From Clarireedia homoeocarpa (taxonomy: Eukaryota > Ascomycota > Leotiomycetes > Helotiales > Rutstroemiaceae), in assembly GCA_001465935.1 (NCBI GenBank), contig LNKV01000053.1, positions 1-64,000 on the forward strand: a stretch of 64,000 bases of DNA, in the 5' to 3' direction. This document shows positions 10,968 to 22,187 of this stretch, piece by piece; the first letter of the stretch is position 1; each line of letters begins with the position of its first letter. The notes beneath the pieces were generated by a model, which saw only the letters and a program-made list of their open reading frames with translations, was not told the DNA's origin and searched no databases. Both the position numbers and the translations under genes were made by a program.

Positions 10968-12360
10968 TCAGGTATAAACTTCTTCTACCAGATCGACCTT
11001 GTGTCCGTCGTAAACACAGCTAATTACTTGCTTTCTAGCTTCATCTGCCATACCACCAGGACCGCATACCAAAACAGTAGTCTGAAGACCGGGTTCCAAT
11101 GAAGATCTCAGTACAGACTCTATATTCGTTCTGCCTTCAATAACTGCAATTTGTGTTGTTGGCGCTGTTGTAGATAGCATTTCTACCTTTTGACTTTTAT
11201 TATGAAGCAAGCTCGACTCTCATGAAATAGAGCTGTCCGAGCCCGTGTGACAGAACGAACGTTCAATGCCTTCTCGATCATGTAAAAAGCGATTTCTCAC
11301 GTATTGAATAAGCCTCATTTCCTAGGAAGACCAGGCTAAAATAAATCGCTTTGCTTTCCTCATTGCTCCACGACCATGTCAGTGCTCTGTCCCCTGGTGT
11401 TTTGCGGTTGTGTATGCTTGAACGAAGCCGGGAGTATGCGTGATATCAATCCCACCAATGATGCAGAGTAAATTGTCGGCGTTACGGATTGGTTGGAGAG
11501 TGGATCTATGACTGGCGTAGGGGCCCTCAGTATAGACAGATATCTTCATACTTGAGCCAGGCGCAGGGGGGGCTAGGCGACGATGGAGAGTAGAAGTAGC
11601 ACCAGAGTGTGTGCGAATAAGGAATATCATTGAAGTAGAGTTCATATCTGATGTTGCGCCTTTTGATGTGGCTCAACTGGCGATGCTAAACGGATGGTTT
11701 TTCCAGAACTTGCCTAGTCCAGGAAAGTAAAAGAACCTATGTTGCCCTGAGCTAAAATATCATGTAGCGGGAGAGAAAATTGTGAGTTGTACAATATCGC
11801 AATCTGGGATAGACTCTACGATTGCCTTCGAATAATCGATGTGGCTGTAGTAAACGATCCGAGCTACTCTGGCGACTCGGTTGACGCCCCAGAAGGCGAA
11901 GATGATATAGAGCCATGCTTGGTATCCGTAGTCGTTGCCAAAATGAGGCACCAAATGATACCAGCAACCCATAAGAGTAAGAACGGCCACAATTATATGA
12001 GATATTAAGAAGATCTCGTAAAATTTCATTCGAAGTGGGAGAATAGCAAAAGCCGTTGCCAAACAAATGGCTATTGTTGCGATAATTCCCTACCACTGCT
12101 ATAGTATGTAAGTCTATAAAGCAATTGGATTTAAAAGATGTGATGGGACAGCGAAGAAGTAGCCAATATACGTAAAATGGTTCCGCCGCCTTAGCAGCAT
12201 AAGCTGATGCACCTTCATATCCCGGCTCGAAATACGCCAATATATAAACGATAGAGTGCAAAACCGCTTGTACCGTAGCAGCTCTAGCATTCCAACGATA
12301 TAAAGTCAGGAAGATAGTCTGACTCCATCCAGTCAAGTTGATTATAATGTTGTTGCGGCC
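10968..12360 (-). pseudogene. Second ferric reductase, inactivated
   Basis: The minus strand still shows a ferric-reductase order. GRNNIIINLTGWSQTIF and LYRWNARAATVQAVLHS (heme His helix) come first, then FYEIFLISHIIVAVLT and GCWYH (second His pair). GQHRFFYFPG with NHPFSIAS follows (FAD), then LCIIGG, and near the end TTVLVCGPGGMADEAR. The frame is broken many times. TGA stands where family members have Trp after FSPAT (11762-11760) and after NHPFSIAS (11675-11673), and TAG occurs just before GIIATIAIC. Further in-frame stops follow AKHQGTEH, after AWSS and after DSSIS. The 5' part (signal and first spans) is not recognisable. The sequence is unlike the intact reductase at 874-2930, so it is probably an old separate paralogue and not a recent duplicate. 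Confidence 0.8.
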
Positions 12361-13936
12361 TCTACAAGGAGAATGAGAATCACTCTATATAATTTTTCAT
12401 TAGTATCTGACTGTCGAATGCCAGCTAGAGGGGGAGATGGTATATGGAGAAGAACGTACAAATATATTGTATGATAATACTCAGACCTCGCGAACTCTTT
12501 ATAGGTACCATGGATGGAGTGGTAGAGCTCGCTGTTGACTAGACTAGTCTCCTTGAGCTACTCAACGTCTTCTGCGAGCTCAACTGCAGGAGTAGTGTTA
12601 GGTAAATTATTCTGGACAAACGGTATCGAAGTACCACCTACTGCGTAAGTGCGGAATCATTTTACTTGTTTTTCAACAGGGTAGCTATCCGCGCCGCAAT
12701 TTTGTTGAATGCAGTATGCTATTGTCTGACGCCAAAAGGGTTCGATGCGTAGCGCTCGATGCTTTTCATCCCCATTGGCATATCACTCATGCCCATAGAA
12801 CCTAGCTATATCTGCCATGCCGTGATCATTGCTGGATGTAGTTTAATTCAAGTAAAGAGGTGATAAAGAGTCGTGACAAGCTTGACAGCATTGATCCTGA
12901 TACAAGGAGATACCGAACCCAATAATGCCATTCTTGCTTGAATTGGCATTATGAGCGAAGGAGAATAGAGAAAAAATCAATAGTACAACCGACGTTCCCA
13001 TAATGGACGAGCATCGAGTTCGTCGTCAAAATTGCTTGAGGAACAACCAACTTCGCATAGCAAAATTCGAAATTTTGACGCGGGGACCTCTTGTACACCC
13101 AAATCAAAGACTTGTGACTTCGGAGGAAGATTCATGAAGGATATGAAATTTGCTAATTATCCATGCAACCTGCCTGTCGGGTACCGATCTAGTAATAGTA
13201 CGAGGTAAAAGCCTAAAATGTCACTTGTAGCAAATATGAGCAGGTTATTCAAAATCAACTTGCTAGGTATTAGCCCCCTGTCAGTGACTGCACTTGCATT
13301 TCTCAAGAGGTCATCAAGTCGATAGATGATAATTAGATATTATCAATTAATTCATATAATAGTAAAGGATGTGCCCAGAATCTTTCATACATGATATATC
13401 TGAGAGTATCTCTATTGGATATTGTTTTGTTTAACGTGGGGTTACGGGGAAAAGAGAAGTATTGAGCAAGTTTTATACAGATACCAAGCATATCACCAAC
13501 AAGGGTGGGCTTATATTGCAGACCGACTACATACTACAGTAGTGATATTACTTAATTCGGTTTAGTTAATTGTAAATTACTCTTCTATTTTCGATATTGG
13601 AAATTGGAGATTGTTTTGATTTTTCATTTTAACGACCTTTTTGAGTCTGAGACTATGTAGGTCGGGTTTTCAGCTAGACTAAGAGGCACACAAGCGCTCA
13701 GTTAAGCTGAGCGGTACACAAGCTCTCAGTTAAGCTGAGAACCGGCTAGGTGGGGTTTTTCTAAATACAAAGTTTACCAATATTTGTGAAGTGATATTGG
13801 GAGTTCAACTCCGAGTCCGATGCAGTACCACTACACTATCAAACCGAGGACCATTTTGACCGTTTTGACTGGAAATTGGAGATTTTTGGTGAATCATCTC
13901 ATTAGTCAAACGAGCTCAGTGAATACTAGAAATCCC
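12361..13936. other. Intergenic with short repeats and tRNA-like remnant
   Basis: No gene is recognised. A direct repeat, CAAGC(G/T)CTCAGTTAAGCTGAG, occurs twice at about 13692-13738 and is followed by CTAGGTGGGG. On the minus strand, 13852-13792 reads like the 5' half of a tRNA (A-box-like GATAGTGTAGTGGTACTGC) joined to a T-arm-like GGAGTTGAACTCC, with no anticodon arm. It is most likely a decayed tRNA or SINE fragment. Confidence 0.4.
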
Positions 13937-14716
13937 TTAAGACTTGATAGCTATAGTAACCAACAACTCCATGTCCATATAAATACCATTCTCTGTAGTG
14001 ATCTTATCCCATTCCCGTTTCATCTCTTCCCTTGCCTTTGGCTGAAGATCGAGAGGAATCCCGCCGTAGGTCTTCCCAGAAGAACTCGTATCTAGCCATT
14101 CTATCATAGCATCCGGGTTTTTTGCCGTCTTGACAATCTTGTTGATGAAAAACTTCCTGTCGAGCAACTGAGCTTGATTGAGAAGGGCTTCCATCTCAGA
14201 CTGCTTGAGAAACTTTGGCCCGCTTTCCTCGGGAAAGTTGCAGTAAGGCTCTCGTGATAACACATCTGCCTTGATCTTCTCATGCGCAGCGATAAAGTCT
14301 CCTGAACCGCCTGAAATCCCGAGACGGCCTCCTGATTTCATGACGCGAGCGAATTCCTTGAGAGCTCCAGCTTGGTCTTCTACCCAGTGGAAGGTTGAGT
14401 TCACAAAAACAATATCGAAACTGGCATTTGTAAATTGTGAAAGGTCTTCAGCACATCCTTCGTAGAATGACACATTGGGCTGCGTTCTCTCTTTTGCAAG
14501 GGTGATACGCTGCTTGCTCGGATCGATACCAATGACACTTCCATCCTTCCCAACTACATTTGTAATATAAGAAGTTAGATTCCCAGGTCCACAACCAACA
14601 TCAAGTACACGCATGCCTGGAATTATCTCGAGTCTCTGCAGAAGATATAAACCTGCATCATACTGGGTATTATTGACGGATGTGTATCCCTTCGCCAGCT
14701 CCTCCGTGTCTACCAT
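13937..14716 (-). CDS. Class I SAM-dependent methyltransferase
   Basis: A single-exon gene of 259 residues. It has the class I methyltransferase order: motif I VLDVGCGPGNLTSYI near residues 38-52, the acidic ribose-binding end of strand 2 at VIGIDPS, FYEGCAEDLSQF, then motif IV SFDIVFVNSTFHWVED, and post-motif ALKEFARVMKSGGRLGIS. The FHWVED version resembles small-molecule methyltransferases such as the trans-aconitate methyltransferase and juvenile-hormone-acid types, which methylate carboxylates. The actual substrate is unknown. It is divergent from the P450 at 15290 across a 573 bp promoter, so the two may be co-regulated. With the opine dehydrogenase and MFS gene it may belong to one small biosynthetic unit (inference). 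Confidence 0.85.
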   Translation of the reverse strand: MVDTEELAKGYTSVNNTQYDAGLYLLQRLEIIPGMRVLDVGCGPGNLTSYITNVVGKDGSVIGIDPSKQRITLAKERTQPNVSFYEGCAEDLSQFTNASFDIVFVNSTFHWVEDQAGALKEFARVMKSGGRLGISGGSGDFIAAHEKIKADVLSREPYCNFPEESGPKFLKQSEMEALLNQAQLLDRKFFINKIVKTAKNPDAMIEWLDTSSSGKTYGGIPLDLQPKAREEMKREWDKITTENGIYMDMELLVTIAIKS

Positions 14717-15289
14717 ATCTGATGTAGTGTATGACGTCCGAAAGCTGCGAACAATCTCAATATCGATAAGAATTTACCCAAAACTATATTTAATATGGCC
14801 TTTTAGAATGATTTAAGTAAAATATTTTCGCTGGTACGCGATGGATTGACACTAGTACATATTTGGGACTTGCACCGACGTATGTTGTTGCACTCCTAGT
14901 TGAGTTAGTTTGAGCACATTACTTTGGCCGCATTGCAGAAACAGTCTCAATCATACAAACTAGATCTAACTTGGTTATACTCAACAACCGGATAAATTGA
15001 CCATGAACAGCTTCTGAGTTTCTTAGCTTTAAGTAGTTTGAGTAGATGTACCTGGCTAGGAAGATCCACTTCCCGTCTTGAATGTAGAATAGGGAGGAAC
15101 TGAGGCCGAGGAAAACATGACATAACTACAACCACAGATATCTGAGGAATAGACACGAATTCGTTTTTCTTATCGCTTCAGAAGATCTTGTTATTCGTAA
15201 GTCTCATTCCTTGCCACCTAGCTGGAACAAACAGCTTAGCATTCGCACAGCCTGGACATGAAACAAAACATTTGATAACTCCAATAGCA
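14717..15289. promoter_or_regulatory. Shared divergent promoter, methyltransferase/P450
   Basis: This is the 573 bp gap between two divergent start codons (14716 and 15290). No specific binding site stands out. A TATA-like AATATTTTCG and an AT-rich patch lie near 14780-14830. Confidence 0.4.
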
Positions 15290-17014
15290 ATGATTAAGAG
15301 ATACATAGCCTCCAGCGTTTTCGTGTCTACGACACTGGTGACCCTGACCCTCGTAAGTTAACCATAAAAATAAAGTCGAGAGAAATCGCACTCACCATCG
15401 CCACCGTAGCTGCTCCTAAAGTTTCTCGTCCAAATACTCTATAGACGCTTTTTCCACCCGCTGAAAAAAGTGCCCGGTCCCTGGCTCAACAGCATATTCG
15501 AACTCCCTGCTGCCTTCGCACTCGTAACAGGAAATCAGCATCTATATTATAGATCACTACATGACAAATATGGAGCAGTGGTCCGAGTATCTCCCAATGA
15601 GCTTAGCTTTATTAGTGTAGATGCCCGAAAAGAGATCTATGGATTCCGAGTAGGTCATATGCAAATTCAAGTTTAAACATCGCAAAGCTGATTCATTCGA
15701 AATTATAGGAAGGTAAACCCCTCATGGAAAAAAGTCCGATTTTTCTGGGAGCGGTGGGGAGTGTGAGTGGGCAGACTGGTGTGAGTCTAGCTTTGAATGG
15801 AGAGCACGCCCGTCAACGTCGTGCGCTAGGGTATCTGTTTACGAATAGTACGCTCTTGCAGTATGAGGAACTACTTCGACTTCATATACATAAATTTCTT
15901 GGTTTGCTTGAAAAAAGGGCGGCTGAAGGCCAATCAGTGGATGTTTCGAGTTGGTGTATGTCCTAATTGCGAATTAAACTCTCTTTGTTTGCCTTTGCTA
16001 ATAGCTTGCATAGATACATATCTAGCATTCGATATGATGGGAGATCTCTGCTTTGCAGAGCCCTTCGGTTGTTTAGATCAGGCCTCATCCACAGAATGGT
16101 CAACATCTGTGATTAATGTTTTCGTAGCAGCAACATGGACACAGAGTATACGTCGACTCTCTGGCGTTAGCACATGGCTTGAATCATTAATGATTCGTAT
16201 GCTTGTTCCTGCGGGGGCTGCCCATTGGCGAAAAGTACACTTGAATAACTCCCGAGAGAAAACAATCAGACGTCTCGGGGACCCGAATCGCGGCCACACA
16301 GATTTCATGTACCACATTCTTAACAACGAATCCAAGAAGTCACTTTCCCAAACTGAGCTCATACTCAACATGGCACTGTTCATTAGTGCTGGGACCGATA
16401 CTACGGCTACTGCACTCACTGGCTGGACATATTTTGTCTACACACATCAGAATGTATATAAACGACTTGTGCATGAAATTAGAGGAGCTTTCGTTACAAG
16501 GGACGACATCAGATGGGAGAAAGTAAAAGATCTTCGATATCTCGAGGCAACTCTACAAGAAGCACTACGCATCTTTCCACCTTCCCCAGCAACTCAACAA
16601 CGTATAGTTCCAGCTGGGGGTGCTAATATTGACGGGTATGACCTTCCCGCAGGAATAACTGTTGGAGTTCCCCCGTGGGTAGCGACACATTCCTCCCTCA
16701 ATTTCCATGAACCTGATATATTTATGCCGGAAAGATGGCTCAGAGAGAACGATGAATACGCAAATGACAATCTCAATGCTTCTTTGCCGTTCGGTACTGG
16801 ACCTAGAGTATGTATTGGGAGGAACCTTGCCGATATGGAATTGAGGCTTATTGCAGCACACTTGTGCTGGAGATTCGATGGTGAACTCGACAGAGTCGAG
16901 TATAGAGTGAAGAATGAAGTATGGGGTTTAGACGGTAACTTGAAGTCTATGAAAGTATTCCATTCTATGACCAAGCCGGAACTATGGGTACAATTGAAAA
17001 GGGTTTCTCGATGA
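15290..17014 (+). CDS. Cytochrome P450 monooxygenase (microsomal)
   Basis: Four exons, 15290-15352, 15422-15649, 15709-15955 and 16014-17014, give 512 residues with all junctions in frame. The N-terminus is a membrane anchor (SSVFVSTTLVTLTLFLVQIL) followed by a proline-rich hinge, KKVPGPWLN. Hallmarks in order: I-helix SAGTDTTATALTG, K-helix EALR (about residue 362), PERW at FMPERWL, and heme loop FGTGPRVCIG with the ligand Cys at about 446. The pattern (VPPWVATHSS, RNLADMELRLIAAHLCWRFD) resembles isotrichodermin C-15 hydroxylase/benzoate-hydroxylase-like fungal P450s, which usually act in secondary metabolism. Substrate unknown. It is divergent from the methyltransferase. Confidence 0.9.
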
Positions 17015-17942
17015 GCATGGAGAATCTACAATTAATGTCCCGCGATCTTAGGAAATTGCGTTGAAGATATGCAGAAGCAAATAAACCTCGAGGGCTATGC
17101 CTATGTTCTTATGCATTCATCCATGCAGTGCATCCTAAATCTCGTATTGCTGCATCGAGGTACTGATAATCCTTTCCATAAACGACATTGCGGGGGGTAT
17201 ATGATATCGTGTTTGGGGGAAGGCATATTGATTGATTGATTGATGGATGGATGGATGGATAGATAAATAAATGGATGATTAACTATAAGGAAGATAAGGA
17301 GAAAGTAAAGTAAAGTGATTCCTGACTACAGGAAACAGCGAACCTATTTATTGCTGTAATTATCATATATCATAAAATGCTTGAAACAAGGTAAAATTCG
17401 TTAATTAAATGAACGGGCTGATCTGTGAGAAATGAGGGGATTCCCAAATTGAGAAATGATCTCCTCTGGCCAAGTTGTCCACATCTCTCTATTTGTAAGC
17501 TACAGAATGTGCTAGAATCACACTTTTGGCTACAAGAATGAGGATATAAACCCTCTTGATTTACCATGTAGTTAGTTCTTCAGATAGATCAGAATCAAGT
17601 ATTTTATCATCAGTTTCACATGATCTTATTCTTCCCAAAGACCACAAGCAAATTGTGCGAGCGCTCGTCAAAACTCACACGAGAGGTCCTCGGTCAACGT
17701 CAAACAACAAAGGTGACTTGTCGCCCTTTCGTGATATTGACCTCGTGAAAGGAAAAGGCAAAGGTCTCATTATCTGAGCAATTGAAAGTGGTCTTCCAGT
17801 GAAAGATCGCATTGAGTGCATGAAACGCTGACAACAAACCCATCTAAGCCCGCATATGCCCGTCCCCCTTTCATTACCGCCATGGTCTCCACCTCATGTG
17901 AAAAAATAGGACTCCACAAGTTACTTAATCTACGGCTGCCGT
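17015..17942. other. Intergenic with microsatellite
   Basis: Nothing coding is recognised. It holds a tetranucleotide microsatellite (listed separately). Positions 17398-17420 are a 23 bp sequence identical to 25834-25856. Confidence 0.4.
17227..17278. repeat. Tetranucleotide microsatellite
   Basis: Four ATTG units are followed by four ATGG units, then ATAG, ATAA, ATAA, ATGG and ATGA. This is a decaying 4-bp tandem array in the 3' flank of the P450 gene. Confidence 0.9.
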
Positions 17943-18014
17943 ATTAAGTAGGTAGAGGGACACTTTTACGCGACCAGATTGCCGCCCCCCGGCAATCCGG
18001 TCCCGTAAAAGTCG
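17943..18014. repeat. Fold-back (hairpin) element copy 1
   Basis: Arms at 17962-17984 (ACTTTTACGCGACCAGATTG...) and 17990-18012 are inverted copies with about 2 mismatches over 23 bp and a C-rich loop. A sister hairpin lies at 62642-62705. Both have AAGTAGGTAGAG just outside the same arm, so this is a repeated element and not a chance palindrome. It resembles a tiny MITE or a decayed terminus of a DNA transposon. Confidence 0.65.
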
Positions 18015-18059
18015 CAGGAAGAGAAATCTTGGATACGCCAGAAATTATTTCGCAACGCT

Positions 18060-21000
18060 ACCGAATTTAAATTAGCCCAGCTAACTATCAACGGTGGCGA
18101 GTTCACACCGAATCGAGTCACTGATCTCGTGAGTCAACTACAGAGTGGAAGGAATCACACAGCAAGGTAAGTGTCTCCTTTTTTTTCAGGCTAGCTCGAG
18201 AGAAAAGCTAGAAAGACAGAGGGTAGAGAGTTATCCGATTAACTCGATTATAATGTCAGGAAACAAGAAACTCCTTGAAATTTTGTCGTAAACTTGACTC
18301 CCATAAGCAAATGTTTCAGTGTTTCCCTAGTGAAACCGCTTATACATCTACTCTTTGTGGTGCTGTTTCCATGATTATCCAGGTGAAAACTCCCCCATTT
18401 GTCTAATTTTCAGCTTTACAGGCATCAGTGAGCTATGGGGAAATCGCAGAACAGCTTTCAAGCTATGTGACGGAGCTGTCTAAAAGAACTGCTGTTTTTA
18501 AGGATCGGCTCAACGTCTTTAATCAACAAAAAATGCAGATGCAGCTATCCGCGATTCATGAGGAATATTTTGATTTCTTCGTTGCGGTTGCTACCTGGTA
18601 TTTGCAACGGAAGCCTTTCAAGTGGCTTGACGCCTTCAAAAATAAGTTCACGGCGCGATACGCAAGCTCAGTGGAAAACATCAAACAGTCCATTGAACCT
18701 ATTCGTAACCAAGGCGAAATCAAGACTGCACATGTAACGATTTGGACGGAATCGTCACGATAAAGCCTAAGGGTTCCGGTAAGAACTACCTGTGTTGCGG
18801 GCAGGCCTTTGGAATGCCAATATGCACGTGCTTTAGGCACGTGATCTACGCTACTACACGTGACCCCTTAGTGTATATAAGCCCTTAGGATCTTTAGGAT
18901 CTTCTTAGCTCTAGTTGTAAATTCTAAGGTCATTCAGCATCCTTTATTGGTGGTCTCGTCGCAGCACAGGTAGTCAAGCACATTGACGGTGCAAAAGTTG
19001 TCACGGGGGAAAAATCAAATAAATTGGTGGCAGATATTGGAGGAAAAAATAATGCAGTGAGGGTTGAGTATAAGACCTTGATATGTTCGCGTGTATATGT
19101 TCTGTTCTAACTTTCTGTTCAACGGCGACAGAGGACGAAATCCGCCGCGCCCTTTTTTGGCTTGCACGTAAGCATCCTGAAAGGGAAATACGCTCTGATA
19201 GAGTGTACAAGCGACAGAAAGGGACAAACCTTGCCTTCCTACAAAGCCTTCAGTTCCAAGACTGGCTCCATTCCTCAAAATGGCCTTTTTATGGATTAAG
19301 AAAATTCTTAAGTTAATCAAGAACACGTTTTTAGTCCCATGGCGTGATGAAGGCAACTAACGAGACTAAAGCTGGAGCGGGGAAGTCAATACAAGCGTAA
19401 GTAGATGACTTGGTTGGATATATGTCGCGACTCACACTTAAATAGATCGACCATCATCGACACAGTCGACTCTTATAGCAGAACATCTGGGGAGAATATC
19501 GCTTCTACGTTCTTCTACTGTAGCTTCACAAATACAGAGACGGTCAACCTAAGCGCAATAATAAGAGGGCTGGTGTCACAAATCTGCTCCAGAAGCACTG
19601 CCATAGCTCAGAAACTCGTTGATCATCGTCGAGCGAAGATGGGATCTAACGTGGTGGATCAGCTTGTACAACCGGATACACAGACTCTGGTTGACATAAT
19701 AAGAAAAGGATTTATTAATCTTGATAAGATTCTCCTGATAATTGATAGCCTTGGCGAGTACTCGGATAGTGGAATGATTGCGTAAAAGTTGTGGCAAATG
19801 TATGAATATACAGATGGGCAACTGAAGATCCTCGTGAATAGCAGAGTTGATCCCGCGATCAAACGCGAATTTCAAAATGTTCCTCAGGTATGGCTAACAG
19901 GCTTTACTTTAGACGTAAAAATATTTGTTGATGGTCGTATGAGTGCAATGAGGGGAGATCAGAAGCTCTCTGAAGATGTGTTGCAGAAGGTCCAGAGAGA
20001 ATAAACTCAATATAAAAGGGGTGGTTAAAGATGAAGACGCTCTTATCAGGATCTGTACACCATTGATTCACCTGAATAAAGCTACGAAAGAAGTCACTCT
20101 ATGCCATTACTCGGCGAAGGAGTTTCTCACCAGGGAGAAGAACAGTTTCTGGGAGGTTCTCAATGGACAGGATGATTTGAGAAGGTATCACGTTGACGAT
20201 CAAAGCGCTCATGAAGAAATCACTCAATGCTGTCTCTCATATCTCTTGTTTGACGCTTTCAGCGAGCCTATCAATGGCATGGATGACCTGGCTAGAAGAC
20301 AGCAAGCCTACAGACTTTTAGACTACGCGACTTTGTTGGTTGGGGAGCATTGTGCAGAGCTGAGAAACTGCACCGATGCTGTGACCAGCTACTTAGATCG
20401 GACTTTTCTTTTCCGAGTTGTTTCTTTCGTCTATCAGTGGCCCTGATCCTGAACTGGCACGCAAGGTCGAAGGACTGATTGGTTTGGCCACGGTCAGCAG
20501 CTTCTGCCCCAGTGTAGGCGATGAACACTATGGGGTCGACACAGAGAATATTTATCAATTTCGTGAATGGATACCCAGAGATGAAGCTTTCCAGCTCGCC
20601 TTGACGCGGACTATAACAGCGATGACGGCAGTGATGATGCGCGGCAACTCTTCGCTCCTGTGATATCAGCTACTTGACCTTTCTTCACGACCTAATTGCA
20701 GATCTTGGCTACAGCTCTATCGAATCCTAGCTTTAAGCAAGAGAATGGATCATCATGTTAATATTAGCCCGCTATATTTTTGTGCTCTCTTTAACTGGTA
20801 TGTAGGGGTTTGGAAATATCTGGAGCTATATCAGGGACCGGGTAACGATAAGCCAGCTCAATCATGCACTGAGAGGTGCCACAATTGGGGGATCAACCCT
20901 TGATGATCATAGAGGCAACTGTGCCTATCTCATCGAAATACTTGTAAAGGCGGGTGCCGAGGTGAGTTCACATGTCGGGGACATTGGCAGCGCCTTACAA

Positions 21001-21290
21001 TCGGCCGCGTACTGCGCCAATATTGAAGCTGTGGATGCACTCATTGCTCACGGTGCACAAACTAACGAAAATAACTCATTCTATCTCCCGGGTGGCACTG
21101 CTGGAGGAGCTTTAGACGGTGCAGCTATGGCTAGTAACCTGGATTTGATTCAGCGGCTGATTCGCCATGGAGCTGACGTGAATCTTGGAACTGCTTGGGC
21201 TGGGATGCCACTTGATATCTCTCTTCGTCGTCTCAACCCTGCCTTGTTCCATTTTCCGAATCTCAATGAACGAAGTGAAAGAAGTAAATA
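18060..21290 (+). pseudogene. STAND/NLR-like gene: NACHT plus ankyrin, broken
   Basis: Remains of a fungal NOD-like gene lie on the plus strand. A possible first exon ends at 18171 (AQLTINGGEFTPNRV..., donor GTAAGT). After a long intron comes an all-helical N-terminal domain (SYGEIAEQLSSYVTELSKR, 18428 on), interrupted by a solo LTR at 18733. P-loop GAGKS lies at about 19374-19388. The NACHT body includes STFFYCSFTNTETVNLSAI and a Walker B-like ILLIIDSLGEY. TAA stops the frame after SDSGMIA (about 19785). Another frame then carries CTPLIHLNKATKEVTLCHYSAKEF, the winged-helix segment typical after fungal NACHT domains. Ankyrin-type repeats (AVDALIAHGAQTN, LIQRLIRHGADVN) run at 20940-21250. Several frame changes and stops remain even after ignoring the LTR, so the gene looks dead. 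Intact relatives act in self/non-self recognition and programmed cell death. Confidence 0.75.
18733..18963 (+). mobile_element. Solo LTR copy 3, intact, with 5-bp TSD
   Basis: The element begins TGTAACGATT and ends GGTCTCGTCGCA (231 bp), so it has TG...CA termini. It is flanked by GCACA at 18728-18732 and again at 18964-18968, a 5-bp target-site duplication typical of LTR retrotransposons. Inside are CACGTG-rich sequence, TATATAAG (probable promoter) and ATTCTAAGGTCATTC. No internal coding region is present. It sits inside the STAND pseudogene, and removing it with one GCACA rejoins the reading frame. Confidence 0.85.
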
Positions 21291-22187
21291 ATATTGAAGT
21301 TGAAAAAAGAAAGAATCAAATGAAGGGCAAGCAAGTACTTCAGCCTGGCGACTGTAAAAGCAGTTGCTTCAAGCGAGCAGATTTGGGACGAATCGCTCAA
21401 GAATGAATAAGGGATTAATTTGATTGCGAGTCATAGCTAGGTGGGGTAACATAGCTACGTAGGTGTTGATTCGAGGGGGACTTACGAATCCGGAAGGTAG
21501 GAGAGGTACGGTTTATATCAGTGCCCAACGTGGGGTAATGACACGTAGTAGGTGAGCAGGTGGGCTCGTACAGCTCGAGAGAAATATAGGTAGTCGCGCC
21601 ATCAACGGAATTAGCACGCTAATAGAAGAAGGGTTTTGTTGAGTTGTTGATCTGTTGGGACGTACAAATCAAGAAGTGAGGGGTAATTGAGTGCGAAGCG
21701 CTATAGTATGCGAAGCGTCTCCGGTGAGTTTCGAACACTGATGCTCAGATACCAGCCCGCTTCAGAGGAATAATCTCTTCAGTTTGAAGGCTGCAACCCG
21801 ACCTTTACTATACTCTGATCCGCCAGCCGACCCTGGTATAGCTACTCACAGGATCCCTATAGGGCCCGGGGAGACTATATAAAAGAACCTTTAGCTGAGT
21901 CTTTCTTTAACCGCTTTTCTAATAATAGTATATAGACTCCGATTTAGGAACCTATAGAACTGAGTATACAGATATTAGAACATTTTCGTTAACTATAAGA
22001 TATTACATTTTGATTTCTAGTTTCTTCCTTTGCTTTTTCTATGCTCTTTTTAACTTAATATTTTCGATATTCAGGATATTATTACTATACTCTGTTTGGC
22101 CTACTGATCCTAGACGTTACAATTTAAGTATTCAGATATTTGTCTATTATCACAAAGAACTTATTATATCTAACCAAGACCGTTGCA
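21291..22187. other. Intergenic with possible SINE remnant
   Basis: No gene is recognised. The motif AGCTAGGTGGGGTAA near 21436 recurs near 13745 and 27568. On the minus strand, 21850-21700 has A-box-like GGCGGATCAGAGTATAG and B-box-like GTGTTCGAAACTC, so a tRNA-derived SINE is possible but unproven. The last 150 bases hold the promoter of the next gene. Confidence 0.35.

Noticed and set aside
18556..18840. Minus-strand 94-codon frame across the STAND/LTR junction
   Set aside because: It runs from the LTR into the antisense of the helical domain and has no domain of its own.
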